Source: Diploscapter coronatus (Eukaryota; Nematoda; Chromadorea; Rhabditida; Rhabditidae). From it: 64,000 nt of DNA. The position numbers and the translations under genes are program-made. The stretch is from positions 78,011,249 to 78,075,248 of the forward strand of contig OZ038423.1 in the NCBI GenBank assembly GCA_964036155.1. Direction: 5' to 3'. A model generated the notes under the pieces. That model saw nothing but the letters and a program-made list of their open reading frames with translations, was not told the DNA's origin and searched no databases. The first letter of the stretch is position 1, and each line of letters starts with the position of its first letter. Shown piece by piece: positions 47,561-58,356 of the stretch.

Positions 47561-47902
47561 GTTACGATTTTCGTCGAGAATTCGAAGAAAGGGTAAGAAA
47601 CTTCACGCTTTTCTCTTTGAATTTCCACTTTTTCGAGAAAAAATCATTAAAAATTTTATTTTCTCTTTGCTCAAAATGCGAACCTAAAAATTCTATTAGT
47701 TGACTTTTCATTAATTGAGCAACACCAACCATGCTCAATGAAATTTCTTCACTTGTTTTCGTTACTTTTTTATTGTTGATTTTTTGTTTGGCTTTTATCT
47801 TTTAATTTGAAGAGAATTCCAAAAACACATTTAGCTGAATTTTCAAAGTTAACTTGTTTTGTTTGGAGAAAATTGTTGTTGCTGAGTTACAAGGATAAAA
47901 AG

Positions 47903-47908
47903 AATAAA
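47903..47908 (+). terminator. polyadenylation signal for SURF6
   Basis: AATAAA about 345 bp after the SURF6 stop. The stretch 47561-48417 otherwise shows no coding sequence. Confidence 0.4.
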
Positions 47909-48417
47909 TCCACGTTTCAACCACGCTTTTGTTTAAACTAGCAACTGTCGACTCAAATTTCAATCAGGAAAAATGAGTTTGATTTTTTGCGATAGAAAAA
48001 AGTATGAGTGAACTTTAAAAATGAATATTTATTCGATAAGAATACACATTTTGTATATAGTTCATTATGTCATTGATTTTTATAGGAATTTGAAAGGTAA
48101 GAATATTTTTTGGAGAAACGAGAAAAAAATCTAGAAAAGAGGCAGAGATGCGATTGTTTTCCAAAGCCAAAGTCTTGAATTTTCAATCACAAATGAACCT
48201 AGAAAATACAATTTTTCAAGATAAAAATGCTAGGTGGTTTTGTGTGAATTTAATGGAAATTGGAACATAAGTAGAAAGATGAAAGAAATTCATCAATTTG
48301 GAAAATTTAGACAATGGTGCTCATAAAATAAGTGACGGTCATTTACAATTCATGGATTACTCGTAAAAATAATCGAGAATGAGTTGATTATTGTCGAGTT
48401 TTTGGAATTTCAGGGTC

Positions 48418-48956
48418 TAGTAGGCCAAAATGACGTAGCAGGCGTAGATGATTCCTGCAATGAGATTCATAATTCTTAAATTCAGAATTTTTATTTATTT
48501 TTTTAACTTTGGATCAGACTGTTCGGAGTTGAGATTTTGAAAAATTCTGAGTCGGAATCGGAATCCCGAGATCAAAAATTCTTCGAAGTTGAAACTCGGA
48601 ACAGCCCTGCTTTACGTGCGAGAATTAAAACAATCTCAGATTTAATCTAACTCTTGAGTCAAATAGTTTAGGAGTATGGTACCTGGAATGTAGCCCAAAA
48701 GGGTGAGCAGAATGCAAATCGCCAAGTGGTAGTCACAGCCCTTCTCGAAGAACACGCCAAGAGGTTGAAATTGTACTTTTTAATCGTTTTTCCATTATTA
48801 TTTTGTTATTTTTCCTTTCCAGTCTATTATTCAGAAAGGCTTAATTGAAAAAAACATGAACCAAATGCCATGTTGGTATTTTGTATGATCTTGAAGTTTT
48901 ACCGGAAGGATAGCTGCGCAAATGAGCTTAGGAACGTCCGAACAGGTCAGAGCCAT
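48418..48956 (-). CDS. PMP3/UPF0057-type small membrane proteolipid
   Basis: Small hydrophobic proteins of the PMP3 family, about 50-60 residues with two membrane helices, linked in yeast and plants to membrane potential and salt tolerance. Three minus-strand exons fit: MALTCSDVPKLICAAILP (start 48956), PLGVFFEKGCDYHLAICILL with TLLGYIPG, and IIYACYVILAY with a stop at 48418. This gives a 57-residue protein that matches the family pattern LPPLxVFxEKGC...INILLTLLGYIPGIIxAxYVI throughout. The first intron is odd. The expected acceptor immediately before CCTCTTGGC reads TTTCAA, not TTTCAG. The next AG in phase lies seven codons downstream (TTCGAG/AAGGGC) and would remove PLGVFFE. The second intron contains a foldback element. 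Confidence 0.88.
48513..48610. repeat. foldback element, family M, copy 2
   Basis: About 98 bp in the second intron of the PMP3-type gene. GGATCAGACTGTTCGGAGTT at the left pairs with AACTCGGAACAGCCCTG at the right. The ends resemble those at 3306-3404. Confidence 0.6.
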
Positions 48957-49426
48957 TTTTCAGCCAACTTCGAAGAGCAAGTCTAGTTCGAGTCTGAAAC
49001 GACACATTTGAAATGCATCAAGTCTCATAGATCAGAGAAGCGAAAATGAATACGGGAATGTGATTTATGAGAAGCTCGGTAGAAAATATGTCAAAGATTT
49101 GCAATGGATTGAAATGTTAGAAGAGATACAAGATCGGAAAAAGTTGAAATCGTACTTTTCCGACAAAAACGAGCATTCAATGTTTTGAAGGGGAATACAG
49201 TAAAATGCAAATCGATTTTTAAAAAATGACATATAGGATGAGCACAGAAAGATTTTGCAAATGAAAACTTTCAAACTAGACAATTTTCGATTGCAATTGA
49301 GCTAATTCTTCGCAAAAATAATCAACTCGACACAATTATGCACGAGTCTTGGGCACTTTTGAAATTGAAACAGATTCATTGATTTGAATACTCAGCATAA
49401 CAAGATATTTACATTTTTTGTAGGAC

Positions 49427-49439
49427 ATGTCTAGGGATC
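49427..49439 (+). repeat. left target-site duplication of the RTE element
   Basis: ATGTCTAGGGATC, identical to 52772-52784 on the other side of the retrotransposon. Confidence 0.9.
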
Positions 49440-49467
49440 CACGCGCTGGCATAGCCCTGACGGCGTA

Positions 49468-49759
49468 GTGGCGCGTCTCCCCGGGTGGCGGATGGGGGGT
49501 TTCGGCTTCGGCCGACGTGGACCAACCAGGGCCGGTCGCAGCCATGAGACACGGGCGGGCTTGGGGGATAGGCTCCTCAAGCCTTACAAAATCCCGAAAT
49601 CGGAAGACATGGTGCGACCGGGACGCGGGTTTGTGGCGCGTCCAAAATATAGCCACATTAGCCTCTATGTGCGAAGCCCTGTACATAGTCCCCAGGCGCC
49701 CCTGCCGGAGGGGTTATAAATTCCGTGCACCCCCCATTCCGGCGTCAGGACAGTTGTGA
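49468..49759 (+). other. 5' region of the RTE element with two short overlapping frames
   Basis: Two plus-strand frames of 80-83 codons (49468-49719 and 49517-49759) precede the main frame; the second ends just after the main frame opens. They are Arg/Gly/Pro-rich. RTE elements often have only a short or no first ORF, so these may be untranslated. The hairpin-forming run TTTCGGCTTCGGCCGAC lies at about 49500. I cannot tell whether the region is a short ORF1, a 5' UTR or a structured RNA. Confidence 0.35.
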
Positions 49760-49793
49760 CAGTCCGGCCGAGAAAGACCCCGCCACAAACCTA

Positions 49794-52751
49794 ATGGGTA
49801 GTCCTTTAAGAAACCAGACAAAAGCTAGGGCGTCCCCCACAAGCGACGCGCGCCGCCGGAGCCCGGGTAACGCGAAAAATCAGACAGGGTGCCCTCGGAT
49901 TCGCCGACCGGGGCTAAGTAAGCAAGGCCAAATCATCATCTCCCCTCCTCCAGTCCACCACCTGAGACTCGGAACAATCAATGTCGGATCAATGACAGGG
50001 AAAGGCAGCGAACTGACCAAAGAAATGAAAGCTCGCAAGATCGACATCGCGGCAGTGCAAGAGGTCAAATGGTCAGGCGGCAAAGCAAAAGACCTGTCCG
50101 ACGGCTACAAAATCCTCTACAACGGCTCAGGCACAAAAAGAAATGGAGTTGGAATCATTGTCGCATCCAACCTCCGGGATTGCGTGGCCCAAGTCCACAG
50201 ATACTCCGATCGACTCATGGCTGTAACGCTCGACATTGAAGCCAGCAGAATCACGGTATTCTCAGCCTACGCCCCTCAATCCGGCTGCAGCGACGCAGAA
50301 AAGGGAGAATTCTATTCCCTTCTGTCGAGGGAATACGATGCACAGCCCGGAAGGAAGGTACTGATGGGAGACTTCAATGGGCACGTCGGAAAGCAGGCTG
50401 ACATGAAATGCCACGGAGGGCACGGGTACGGAGACCGAAATGACGAGGGGGAAAGGCTGCTCGATTTCGCCGAACAAAGGGGTTTAGTACTCATCAACAC
50501 GTACTTCCCCAAACGCGATTCCCACCTGATCACCTACAACAGCGGTGATCGAAACTCGCAAATCGACTTCATTCTGGCACAAAAACGCGACTTCAAGAAA
50601 TTCCTGGACGCAAAAGTCATCCCCTCCACAAACGTCGCACCCCAGCACAGAATGCTGATTGCCGACACGCGCTTCCCCATACCGAAACCGCCCAAAGCCG
50701 ACAGAACGCAGGCGGCAAGAATAAAATGGTGGAAGCTGCCCGAACTGCAAAATGGCCTAAACATCAGCCTGCCAGCCATTACGACTGTCGAAGAAACATG
50801 GTCAAAGCTGAGGACGAACGTTCACAAAACCGCCACAGAGCAACTCGGCAAGACAGTCCCAGGCCGAAGATACATCGACAAGGCTACTTGGCTCTGGACC
50901 GAAAGCGTCAAAGAAGCGGTGCGAGCGAAAAAGGCCGCGTTCAAGAAATGGAAGGCCACAAACTCCCAAGAAGATAGGGAAAAATACTGGGAAACAAAAA
51001 GAGCGGCGAAAGTGGAAGTGGCAAAAAGGCGAGCAGAGTACACCGAAAGACTCTACACCGAAATCGAAAAGCCAGGGGGCGACCGTCTGATCTTCAGAAT
51101 TGCCAAACGGAGACAGAAAGCCACAGAAGACATCGAAAAATATGTCTGCATCGACAACGAACATGGCAATCTGATCACTGACAGAGAGGAAGTCAAACGG
51201 CAGTGGCATCGGCACTTCGAGACCATCTCCAACGTGGAATTTCCCCATCCGCCAATCCAAGTCCACCCTCCTCTTCCTTCCCATCCCCTTCCAATAGAAA
51301 TGGCAGAAGTCGAAGAAGCCATCGGGAAGATGAAAAACGGCAAGGCCACGGGACCAGACGACATTCCCTCAGAAGTCTGGAAGTCCAACCCCGAAGGCGT
51401 CAAATGGTTAACTGACTTCCTTAACCTCGTCGTCAACACAAACACGTTCCCGTCTGAATGGTACACGTCGTCCACAATCCCGATCTTCAAGAAAAAGGGA
51501 TCGCCAAGCAACTGCTCAAACTATCGGCCCATCCGTCTGCTCTGCCATACGATGAAAATCCTGGAACGTATCGTGGATAAACGCATTAGAGCATGCGTCC
51601 AAATCTCCTCCCAACAATGCGGGTTCGTCAAAGGGAAAGCCACAACAGACGCCATTTTTGCTGTACGACAGTTGGTCGAGAAGTTCACTGAAAAGAAGCA
51701 GCCCCTGCACCTGGCCTTCCTTGACCTCGAAAAGGCATTCGACCGAACGCCCAGAGACGCAATCATCATGGCTCTGCGCGACCACAAAGTCCCAGAATAC
51801 CTCATTGAAGTCGTGAAGCTGATGTATCGGTCCCCAACAAGTCGCGTCCTCTCAGCCGCTGGAATGACCCTACCATTCCCTGTCACCGTAGGTGTCCACC
51901 AAGGATCAGCCCTATCTCCTCTTCTCTTCATCCTTGTCATGGACTCTGTGACCCGCGATATCCAGAAACCCGCCCCCTGGTGCCTGCTATATGCAGATGA
52001 CGTGATGCTGGCGAATGACTCGCGAGAAGAACTGCAAAAGGAGGTGCAGACATGGAAAGACAGACTGGCAAAATACGGGCTAAAGCTCAATGTCGGCAAG
52101 ACGGAATACCTCGAAATCGGTGAGCAGAGAAGTGGCACAATCAAAGTCGACGGCCAACAAGTTCCCAAGACCGACCTCTTCAAATACCTCGGCTCAAGAC
52201 TCGCGAGCGATGGTCACATCAGAAGAGAAGCCGAATCGAGAATCGCAGCCACATGGTTGAAATGGAGGTCAACAACCGGAGTCATGTGCGACAAAAAGAT
52301 CAGCGAAAAACTCAAAGGCAGGCTGTACAAAGCAGCGATCCGCCCAGTCGCCCTCTATGGCTGCGAAACTTGGCCGACACCCGCAGAAGTCGAAAGAAGA
52401 CTCGCGACAATGGAGACGCGAATGCTCAGATGGTCACTAGGTCACACTCTGCTGGACCACGTCAAGAACGAGACCATCCTGAAGAGGACAAACGTCGCCC
52501 CAATCAAAGACAAAATGCGCCAGTCGAGACTGCGATGGTACGGCCACGTCCTCCGTGCTGACAGAGAAGCAATATGCCGCTCACCAGAGATTGTTCAAGT
52601 GCCGGGAAGCAGACCAAGGGGAAGACCGAAGCTGAGATACTCCGACACGCTCAGTAGGGACATGGAGGCCGTCGGACTGCGGCCAAGTCTTGCACAAAAT
52701 CGTGAAGTCTGGAGGAGGAAATCCCAACGCGCAGACCCCTTATCGGGATAA
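49794..52751 (+). CDS. RTE polyprotein: AP endonuclease and reverse transcriptase
   Basis: One uninterrupted frame. The frame is open from 49725 (a GTG), but the first ATG is at 49794, giving about 985 residues; residue numbers here count from 49725. The N-terminal endonuclease has LGTINVGSMTGKG (about 83), DIAAVQEVKW (about 110), NGVGIIVASNL, VFSAYAPQ, VLMGDFNGHVGK (about 210) and SQIDFILA (about 275). The reverse transcriptase has KNGKATGPDDIPSEVWK (about 537), FLDLEKAFDRTPRD, GVHQGSALSPLLFILVMD, LLYADDVMLAND (catalytic YADD, about 755), GLKLNVGKTEYL and FKYLGSRLASDG. The C-terminal region carries RLRWYGHVLRAD and GRPKLRYSDTL, typical of RTE-like proteins. No stop or frameshift was found, so the protein should be active. 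It is the element's own gene. Confidence 0.96.
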   Translation: MGSPLRNQTKARASPTSDARRRSPGNAKNQTGCPRIRRPGLSKQGQIIISPPPVHHLRLGTINVGSMTGKGSELTKEMKARKIDIAAVQEVKWSGGKAKDLSDGYKILYNGSGTKRNGVGIIVASNLRDCVAQVHRYSDRLMAVTLDIEASRITVFSAYAPQSGCSDAEKGEFYSLLSREYDAQPGRKVLMGDFNGHVGKQADMKCHGGHGYGDRNDEGERLLDFAEQRGLVLINTYFPKRDSHLITYNSGDRNSQIDFILAQKRDFKKFLDAKVIPSTNVAPQHRMLIADTRFPIPKPPKADRTQAARIKWWKLPELQNGLNISLPAITTVEETWSKLRTNVHKTATEQLGKTVPGRRYIDKATWLWTESVKEAVRAKKAAFKKWKATNSQEDREKYWETKRAAKVEVAKRRAEYTERLYTEIEKPGGDRLIFRIAKRRQKATEDIEKYVCIDNEHGNLITDREEVKRQWHRHFETISNVEFPHPPIQVHPPLPSHPLPIEMAEVEEAIGKMKNGKATGPDDIPSEVWKSNPEGVKWLTDFLNLVVNTNTFPSEWYTSSTIPIFKKKGSPSNCSNYRPIRLLCHTMKILERIVDKRIRACVQISSQQCGFVKGKATTDAIFAVRQLVEKFTEKKQPLHLAFLDLEKAFDRTPRDAIIMALRDHKVPEYLIEVVKLMYRSPTSRVLSAAGMTLPFPVTVGVHQGSALSPLLFILVMDSVTRDIQKPAPWCLLYADDVMLANDSREELQKEVQTWKDRLAKYGLKLNVGKTEYLEIGEQRSGTIKVDGQQVPKTDLFKYLGSRLASDGHIRREAESRIAATWLKWRSTTGVMCDKKISEKLKGRLYKAAIRPVALYGCETWPTPAEVERRLATMETRMLRWSLGHTLLDHVKNETILKRTNVAPIKDKMRQSRLRWYGHVLRADREAICRSPEIVQVPGSRPRGRPKLRYSDTLSRDMEAVGLRPSLAQNREVWRRKSQRADPLSG

Positions 52752-52771
52752 TGCCAAAGAAGAAGAAGAAG

Positions 52772-52784
52772 ATGTCTAGGGATC
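52772..52784 (+). repeat. right target-site duplication of the RTE element
   Basis: ATGTCTAGGGATC directly after the (AAG)n tail, identical to 49427-49439. Confidence 0.9.
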
Positions 52785-55700
52785 TATGATAAAAGGGGAC
52801 AAAATCATTGAACCGATTTAAAAAAGCGACTGAAATGTGGAAAAACGTGTAATCTCCAATATGAGAACAAGAGACTGGCTTTATTTTTACATCTGGCAAA
52901 ATTCGACAAGAGTAAACATTGGCAGGAAGTGATATTTACAAAAAAAAATTGAAATTAGAATCAATGAATGGAAAATTGGAGGTTTTAAACCCGATATTTG
53001 AAGCTAAAACTTTTAACCATCATCGAACAGATGCATGTTTATAAATAACACTGAAAAAGTGAGAAATAGATAGGGTTGAAAGATAAGATGATCTAAAATT
53101 GAGAAAAATATTATTTGTGTAGAGAAAACAGAATTCGTCAACCTAATTTCTTGATTGACTCGCTGTTTTTTGTCCTAGCTCACGCGACTCACAACAATTC
53201 TGCTGGGTACTTGAAGCGAAGAAAACAAACAATGTGGCCGCTTTTTGATGTGGTGAGAGGAAACCAGTAAATGTTTTGGCAATGCAAATTATCATTGATC
53301 ATTTTATGGCCAGAAGGTTTCATAATGTGAAATTGGGATTTTTATCGTTGATAAAATCAATAGGCTCACAGAATATTATGCCATCAAATTTTCTGGTTTT
53401 GAGCCGACGCTATTTGGCATGGAATCGAGCAAAAATAATCGAAATTTTATGAAATTTCAAGACCAAATAGATCAATGCGGTCGGAAGATCGTATATTTAG
53501 ACCCTCTAAAAACGTGAAAGACTGAAGGAAGTTTTGGAGAAAGATTATGAGTAAGACCGAAGTGAGTTGACTTTTAAAACTTTATAAATTGATAAAAGTG
53601 TTGAAATTGGGGGCTGAATGATAAACGATAGGCAAATAGATAAAATGTCCTAAGGAATTTGTAAGTGTTGTCCTTCCCGAGTGATGCCGTCGGCCACAAG
53701 TTATTGGCAACTATTTATTGTCTAGTACGACAAGGAAAATAGACTATTTGGAAGAGTTGACAGACGGAAATTAAGACCGACTGCCCAAGACGAAAACGCG
53801 AGATGAGTCTCGCTGGTCGAAAAAAAAGGATGACTAAATGACCAGTAGTCAGTGGTTGAAGAGAGAACAATATAAATGAAGAAAGAGGAAAGATGTAGAG
53901 GGAATGAGCAATGTCCGTTAGGCGGCACTGGCGGGAAAGAGTGAGAGAGAGAAAGAGTGGGGAAAAAGACGAGAGAATGGAGAAAGAGAGTGAATTGAGT
54001 AGAGGAATAGGGCGAGTCTCTAACAGTATTCTTGAATAATTCATTCATTTTGAAGATAAGTTGTTGTATTAGTGAAAGAGAACGTAGATGAAGTTCCCAG
54101 AAAAGGTCCAAAAATACAAAGAAATTGAAAAATAATCGATATTTTATTAGAAGAAAGGAATAGACAAAAATAAACTAGTGGCAGGCAAGCAATATGAATA
54201 TCGTAAAAAGAGACGGTATGAATAAAAGTTGACCCAGGTGGCAGACAGTAAACAATCAGAGGCAAAGTTAGAAAGAAGGGTCAGAAAGAGGGAAGAGAAA
54301 GAGGAGAATTCTCAAGGTTAACTCTCACAAATCAAGTGGACGGCTCTCTTCGTGGCAGAAAGGCGTTTCTCTAATTTTTTGCAAAAGAACGAAGAAATAG
54401 AACATTGATTCGAAAGCACTGCAACAAAATTCGCTTTGGCTTGCTATGAGAATGTAAAGAAAAGAAAATAGGGATAGTCAGGAGGCTAGCTCTGGAAGTC
54501 CAGGATTAAACCTCAGGATATCCCAAAAATGAAGCTTCATCAATCTCTGATCAAGAGATTTTTTAACCAAGGTAAAAATAATTCAGAAAACGATAGAGAT
54601 ATTTTTCATCACTCGATACGCCATCTTCTTCAGATGGCTACACCGTTAATTTTCTCATTGATAAAAGAACAAGCAAAACTTTGAAAATGTTCGATGTGCC
54701 GCTGATAAGAAATGGCATTTAATTTTTAAGATGCGAAATGATAAACAAAAAAGTCGTTTCGTCAAAAATTAGAAATCGAAAGATAAAAGAAATTATTGAG
54801 TTTCGGATTTTCAAATAATAAAGAGATACACCCAATTAGAAACAGCAAAATTCTTAATCGTGCCAAATTTTTTGAGGTTCAAATTTAGGCGTAGATTTTA
54901 AAATCAAAATTCCGCTTTGGATCCTCTGTCTAGTCATAAAACCGAACTATTCATTGAAAATTCCATGCAAGGAATCTATTGAAATAGATATAGCTGCATT
55001 TCGTGTCAGGGCCTCTCGTTTGGTGGCGCAGATCTATAGCCAGTTATATTCACGTTTATTTGTACTTTTTCAGATCTCATTTTTCTCTCTCTCTCTCCCT
55101 CTTCCTCTAACTCGAGCTTTTTACCTTCAGTTTAGTTTTAGAAATGCAAGCTTTTCGCAGAGACTGGGTAAACAATGATAGAAAGACAGAGCGGAAGGAA
55201 ATTGGCAGACCTAGTCATTATTTTATTTGATTGAAATTGAACTAAAGCCGATTTTTGACGGATTATTCATCAGAAACTCGCAAATGAAAATACACTGAGT
55301 CGTTGCAGAGAGAAACTAAAATTAGTAAAGTAGCTACCGAAAAATAGAACGTCAGAAAAATATGAAGATTACTGATGAAAATCCAAACAAAGCATACACC
55401 TGAATAATATAAATGGGTATTGAGATTCGTATAGAACAAGATTAGCAGTTGAAGAAAAGGTAGTAAAATGGCATTGTCGCCGGGTAACAGACTCATGTTG
55501 AGATCTCCTTATGAAATGAATAATCCCCGGGGAACAAGAAAGGAACAGACAACCATATTTTGTCGTCATTCTCTACGAAAAACAAAAATATTTATCCGCA
55601 GTTTGGGCTCACAAAACGGTAAACATCACATCTTTTGTGTATCGAGTACTAAATACTAAAGCGATGAATAAGTGACTGACAGACAGACATATTCGTTTTA

Positions 55701-58356
55701 TGAAATATCGGTGATCTATGGTATTTTTGTGAATTTTTAAAGGGCATTTCACATTTATGGAAAGGAATAAGTTTTCATAGCGATGATTAGAAATATCTAC
55801 CTACAAAAGAATAGTTCTCGTATTTTTATGCAAAATGGGAAAACTCGTGAATTTTCTGAATATACCTCGAACAGAATAGAGTGAAAATCTCAAGTTGGAC
55901 AAAAAGTAGGTGGAGCCTGGAGTCGGAGCATTTTTCAGTAGTTGCGTCCTTTCGCTTTTGTACTAACCTATCAATATTTTGTCTCTATTTTTTCACTTTC
56001 TCTTCATATTTGCTCTTCCTTAAAAATAAAGGCGTCAGTTTTCAGGACGAACGAAAAATCCCTCGACAAAACCAACCGCCACACAGGCAGACAGGGATTG
56101 TTTGCAAGGCCAAAACTCATGAAAATGAACCCCAAAGATTGAAAATTGGGCAGTCCAAATTTGATAGAATAAATTGGAAAAATGTGGATAGGTTTCGAAG
56201 ATGTTTGAATTCAGTTTTGTACATTGGGGATCTACGATGAAGAACTATTTGATCGCTAGTATGACTTATGAGAAATTCTAACTAATGAGTACTGGCATTC
56301 AGTAATCGTCTGAATGGTAGCGGAAAAATTCGATCGTCACAAAATTCCACTGGTAAAAACAAGTTTTGATGAACACACACAAACGATAGAGCATGAGAAA
56401 CTATGGCTGGCAAATAAAAATAAAAATCGAACATAGTTCGGCGAAAAAATTTCAAGAGTACGAGCGCCGCCACTACATGACAAACATGGAATTTTATGCG
56501 AAAAAACTGTGTTTGGCAAACCGAAAAATCTTACAAACTCATCTAGGGTTTAGCAAAATTAGAGTTTTTCAGAAATTTTACGATCAGCTCCTTATCGACT
56601 CGAAATTCTATAAACTCTCCGAAAGAATACTTATATAGTAAGCGAACTAGTAAGATCTCTAAGAAGCAATACAATTGTAGTAGAGAAGGTTCAACGAGTT
56701 TTTACCAATCTTCTCGGTTACCAAGAAGTAGGGTTTAAAAATGAATTTGACATTACGAAATTTACATCTCGACCACGAAAATATTGCATAACTCTGAAAT
56801 GGCGTGACTTTAATCATAGAAAGCTGGCAAACTATTCAGAATTCCGGAGCAAAATACCTCATTTCTTCTTACAAAGACGAAATATGTTGACTCATCCAGA
56901 GAAGAGATAACACAATAGTTTCGAATGTGCAAATATTTAATACTGCAGAGGGCGTGGTTACTCTATTACTCTGCGTATCTAACTTTTCCTAGTGATAAAA
57001 CCTAGGGTAAGTAGCAGAGTGAGTGAGTCATTTCTGGGTCAGAGTTAGAACGACATTACGCTATCCTCGGGTAAATATCGAATAGCTTCTCCGCTTCTTG
57101 CAACAGAAAATTCGCAGAGGATGGCGAAACTCTGCCGAATCAATTTTTGCCGACAATCATATGACAAACGTGGCACGCAGAGATGAGCAAGAGGCGTGGG
57201 AAAACAGCCAAATTTGGAAACAAACAAATTCTCTCGTGCCGGGAACAGAGTCGCGTAAACTCGCTAATTTATTTATGCCAGGAGATGTATGGACTTTGCT
57301 AGAGCAGCAAAGAAAACGAATTTTAGGAACTCTTCCATTTTTATGCAAACGAAGTCAAAATGAATGGATTTTGAATGATTATTCATGGTCTTCTATAAAA
57401 TTCTGGAAGTAAAGAGGGGTCAGGAAGTGAATATCTGGGAATTCCTCCAATTATGAAAACGGGAGGATTTTCGAGAGCTGAAAGATCAAAGATCCATTGA
57501 CATCAGTAAAATTCCCGAAAAGGATGAGTTTAGTCTGCTTCTTCCTGAGGCTAAAAATGGAATTGCCGGAGACCGAATTCGTGCCGAGGAGACAAATTAA
57601 GCCGGATTGAAAGAGGGAGAATTTAGAAGAGAAACAAATCGAAATGTCTCTGCTATTGGGGATGCCCTGTCCCTTGTCTCTAGAATTGAAGGCGTAAACA
57701 ACTAGAAAAGGGAGAGGAGAAAAGGGATAGCCGGATTGAGGATAGAGATAAACGGATTAGAGATAAAAGGGTAAAGAGATGGAAAGAGATATGGATTTGA
57801 CCGAGCACAAATGCAGAGTGATTGAAGATAACCCCTGTCATCCCACATTATAGAAATGGATCGCTAGCGAACTGACAAACTGAAAAAGTACCCAATTGAA
57901 TACCCATTGAACACTGCGTTTATTGCGCTCATAGATTAATCACGGCAACGAAATAAGCATCTATCATTATGAATAGGAAATTGGTATGATTGAAATTCAA
58001 GAATTTGACTATCATAAATTTAGAGAGCGCAATTGGTTTTTCAGCTTTTATGTTAGTTGGATTTGAGGCTTGCAAAAATGTTGTGAGTGCCTTCAAATAC
58101 TTCAATCAAAAAGCATTTTCCAATTTGGATCCGTCTAAACTCCCTAATTAAATCGATAATTGCCTTCCCTGATATAAAATGTGAAATAATAGTCTAATTT
58201 CAGTATACATGATACAGACAACTCTCGAAGACATCCAAAAGTAGCGAGGGATAATTACAACCGAAATAAAGTTTTAATAATGTTTAAAAATTAAGTGTTA
58301 TTAATTAAGGAAAAGGTACAATGGGTGTTTAAAAACAGTTAAATGAAATCAGCTAT
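52785..58356. other. 5.6-kb region without a recognised gene
   Basis: AT-rich sequence with a purine-rich stretch (about 53870-54320) and many short open frames on both strands (for example 53715-54111, 55881-56240 and 57098-57412). None shows a conserved motif, signal peptide or clean multi-exon structure. Partial complementarity around 56960-57030 (TACTCTGCGTATCTAAC and GTAAGTAGCAGAGT) suggests another weak foldback. Regulatory sequence, an undetected fast-evolving gene or non-coding RNA are all possible. Confidence 0.5.
53929..53938 (+). promoter_or_regulatory. E2F-like consensus site in the gene-poor region
   Basis: TGGCGGGAAA, the same core as in the E2F upstream region, within a purine-rich stretch. 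A single 9-10 bp match can easily occur by chance in 64 kb, so weight it lightly. Confidence 0.2.

Larger units (their letters stand above)
49440..52771 (+). mobile_element. full-length RTE-type non-LTR retrotransposon
   Basis: A 3.33-kb element bounded by perfect 13-bp direct repeats. It has a GC-rich 5' region of about 285-350 bp, one long open frame (endonuclease plus reverse transcriptase), and only about 20 bp after the stop, ending in (AAG)n. A short 3' end with a simple-repeat tail and one large frame is the layout of the RTE clade. The base composition is far more GC-rich than the surroundings, and the duplication is perfect and the frame open, all pointing to a recent insertion. It lies about 480 bp upstream of the PMP3-type gene, in the opposite orientation. 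Confidence 0.95.

Noticed and set aside
50802..52183. Long open frames antisense to the RTE protein
   Set aside because: They are shadows of the GC-rich coding frame; the sense frame has all catalytic motifs.
53715..54111. Two overlapping frames rich in Ser, Leu and Phe
   Set aside because: They are translations of the complement of a purine-rich run, with no motif.
57098..57412. 104-codon plus-strand frame
   Set aside because: No domain, no signal peptide and no splice partners; amino-acid composition is unremarkable, so it is left in the unassigned region.
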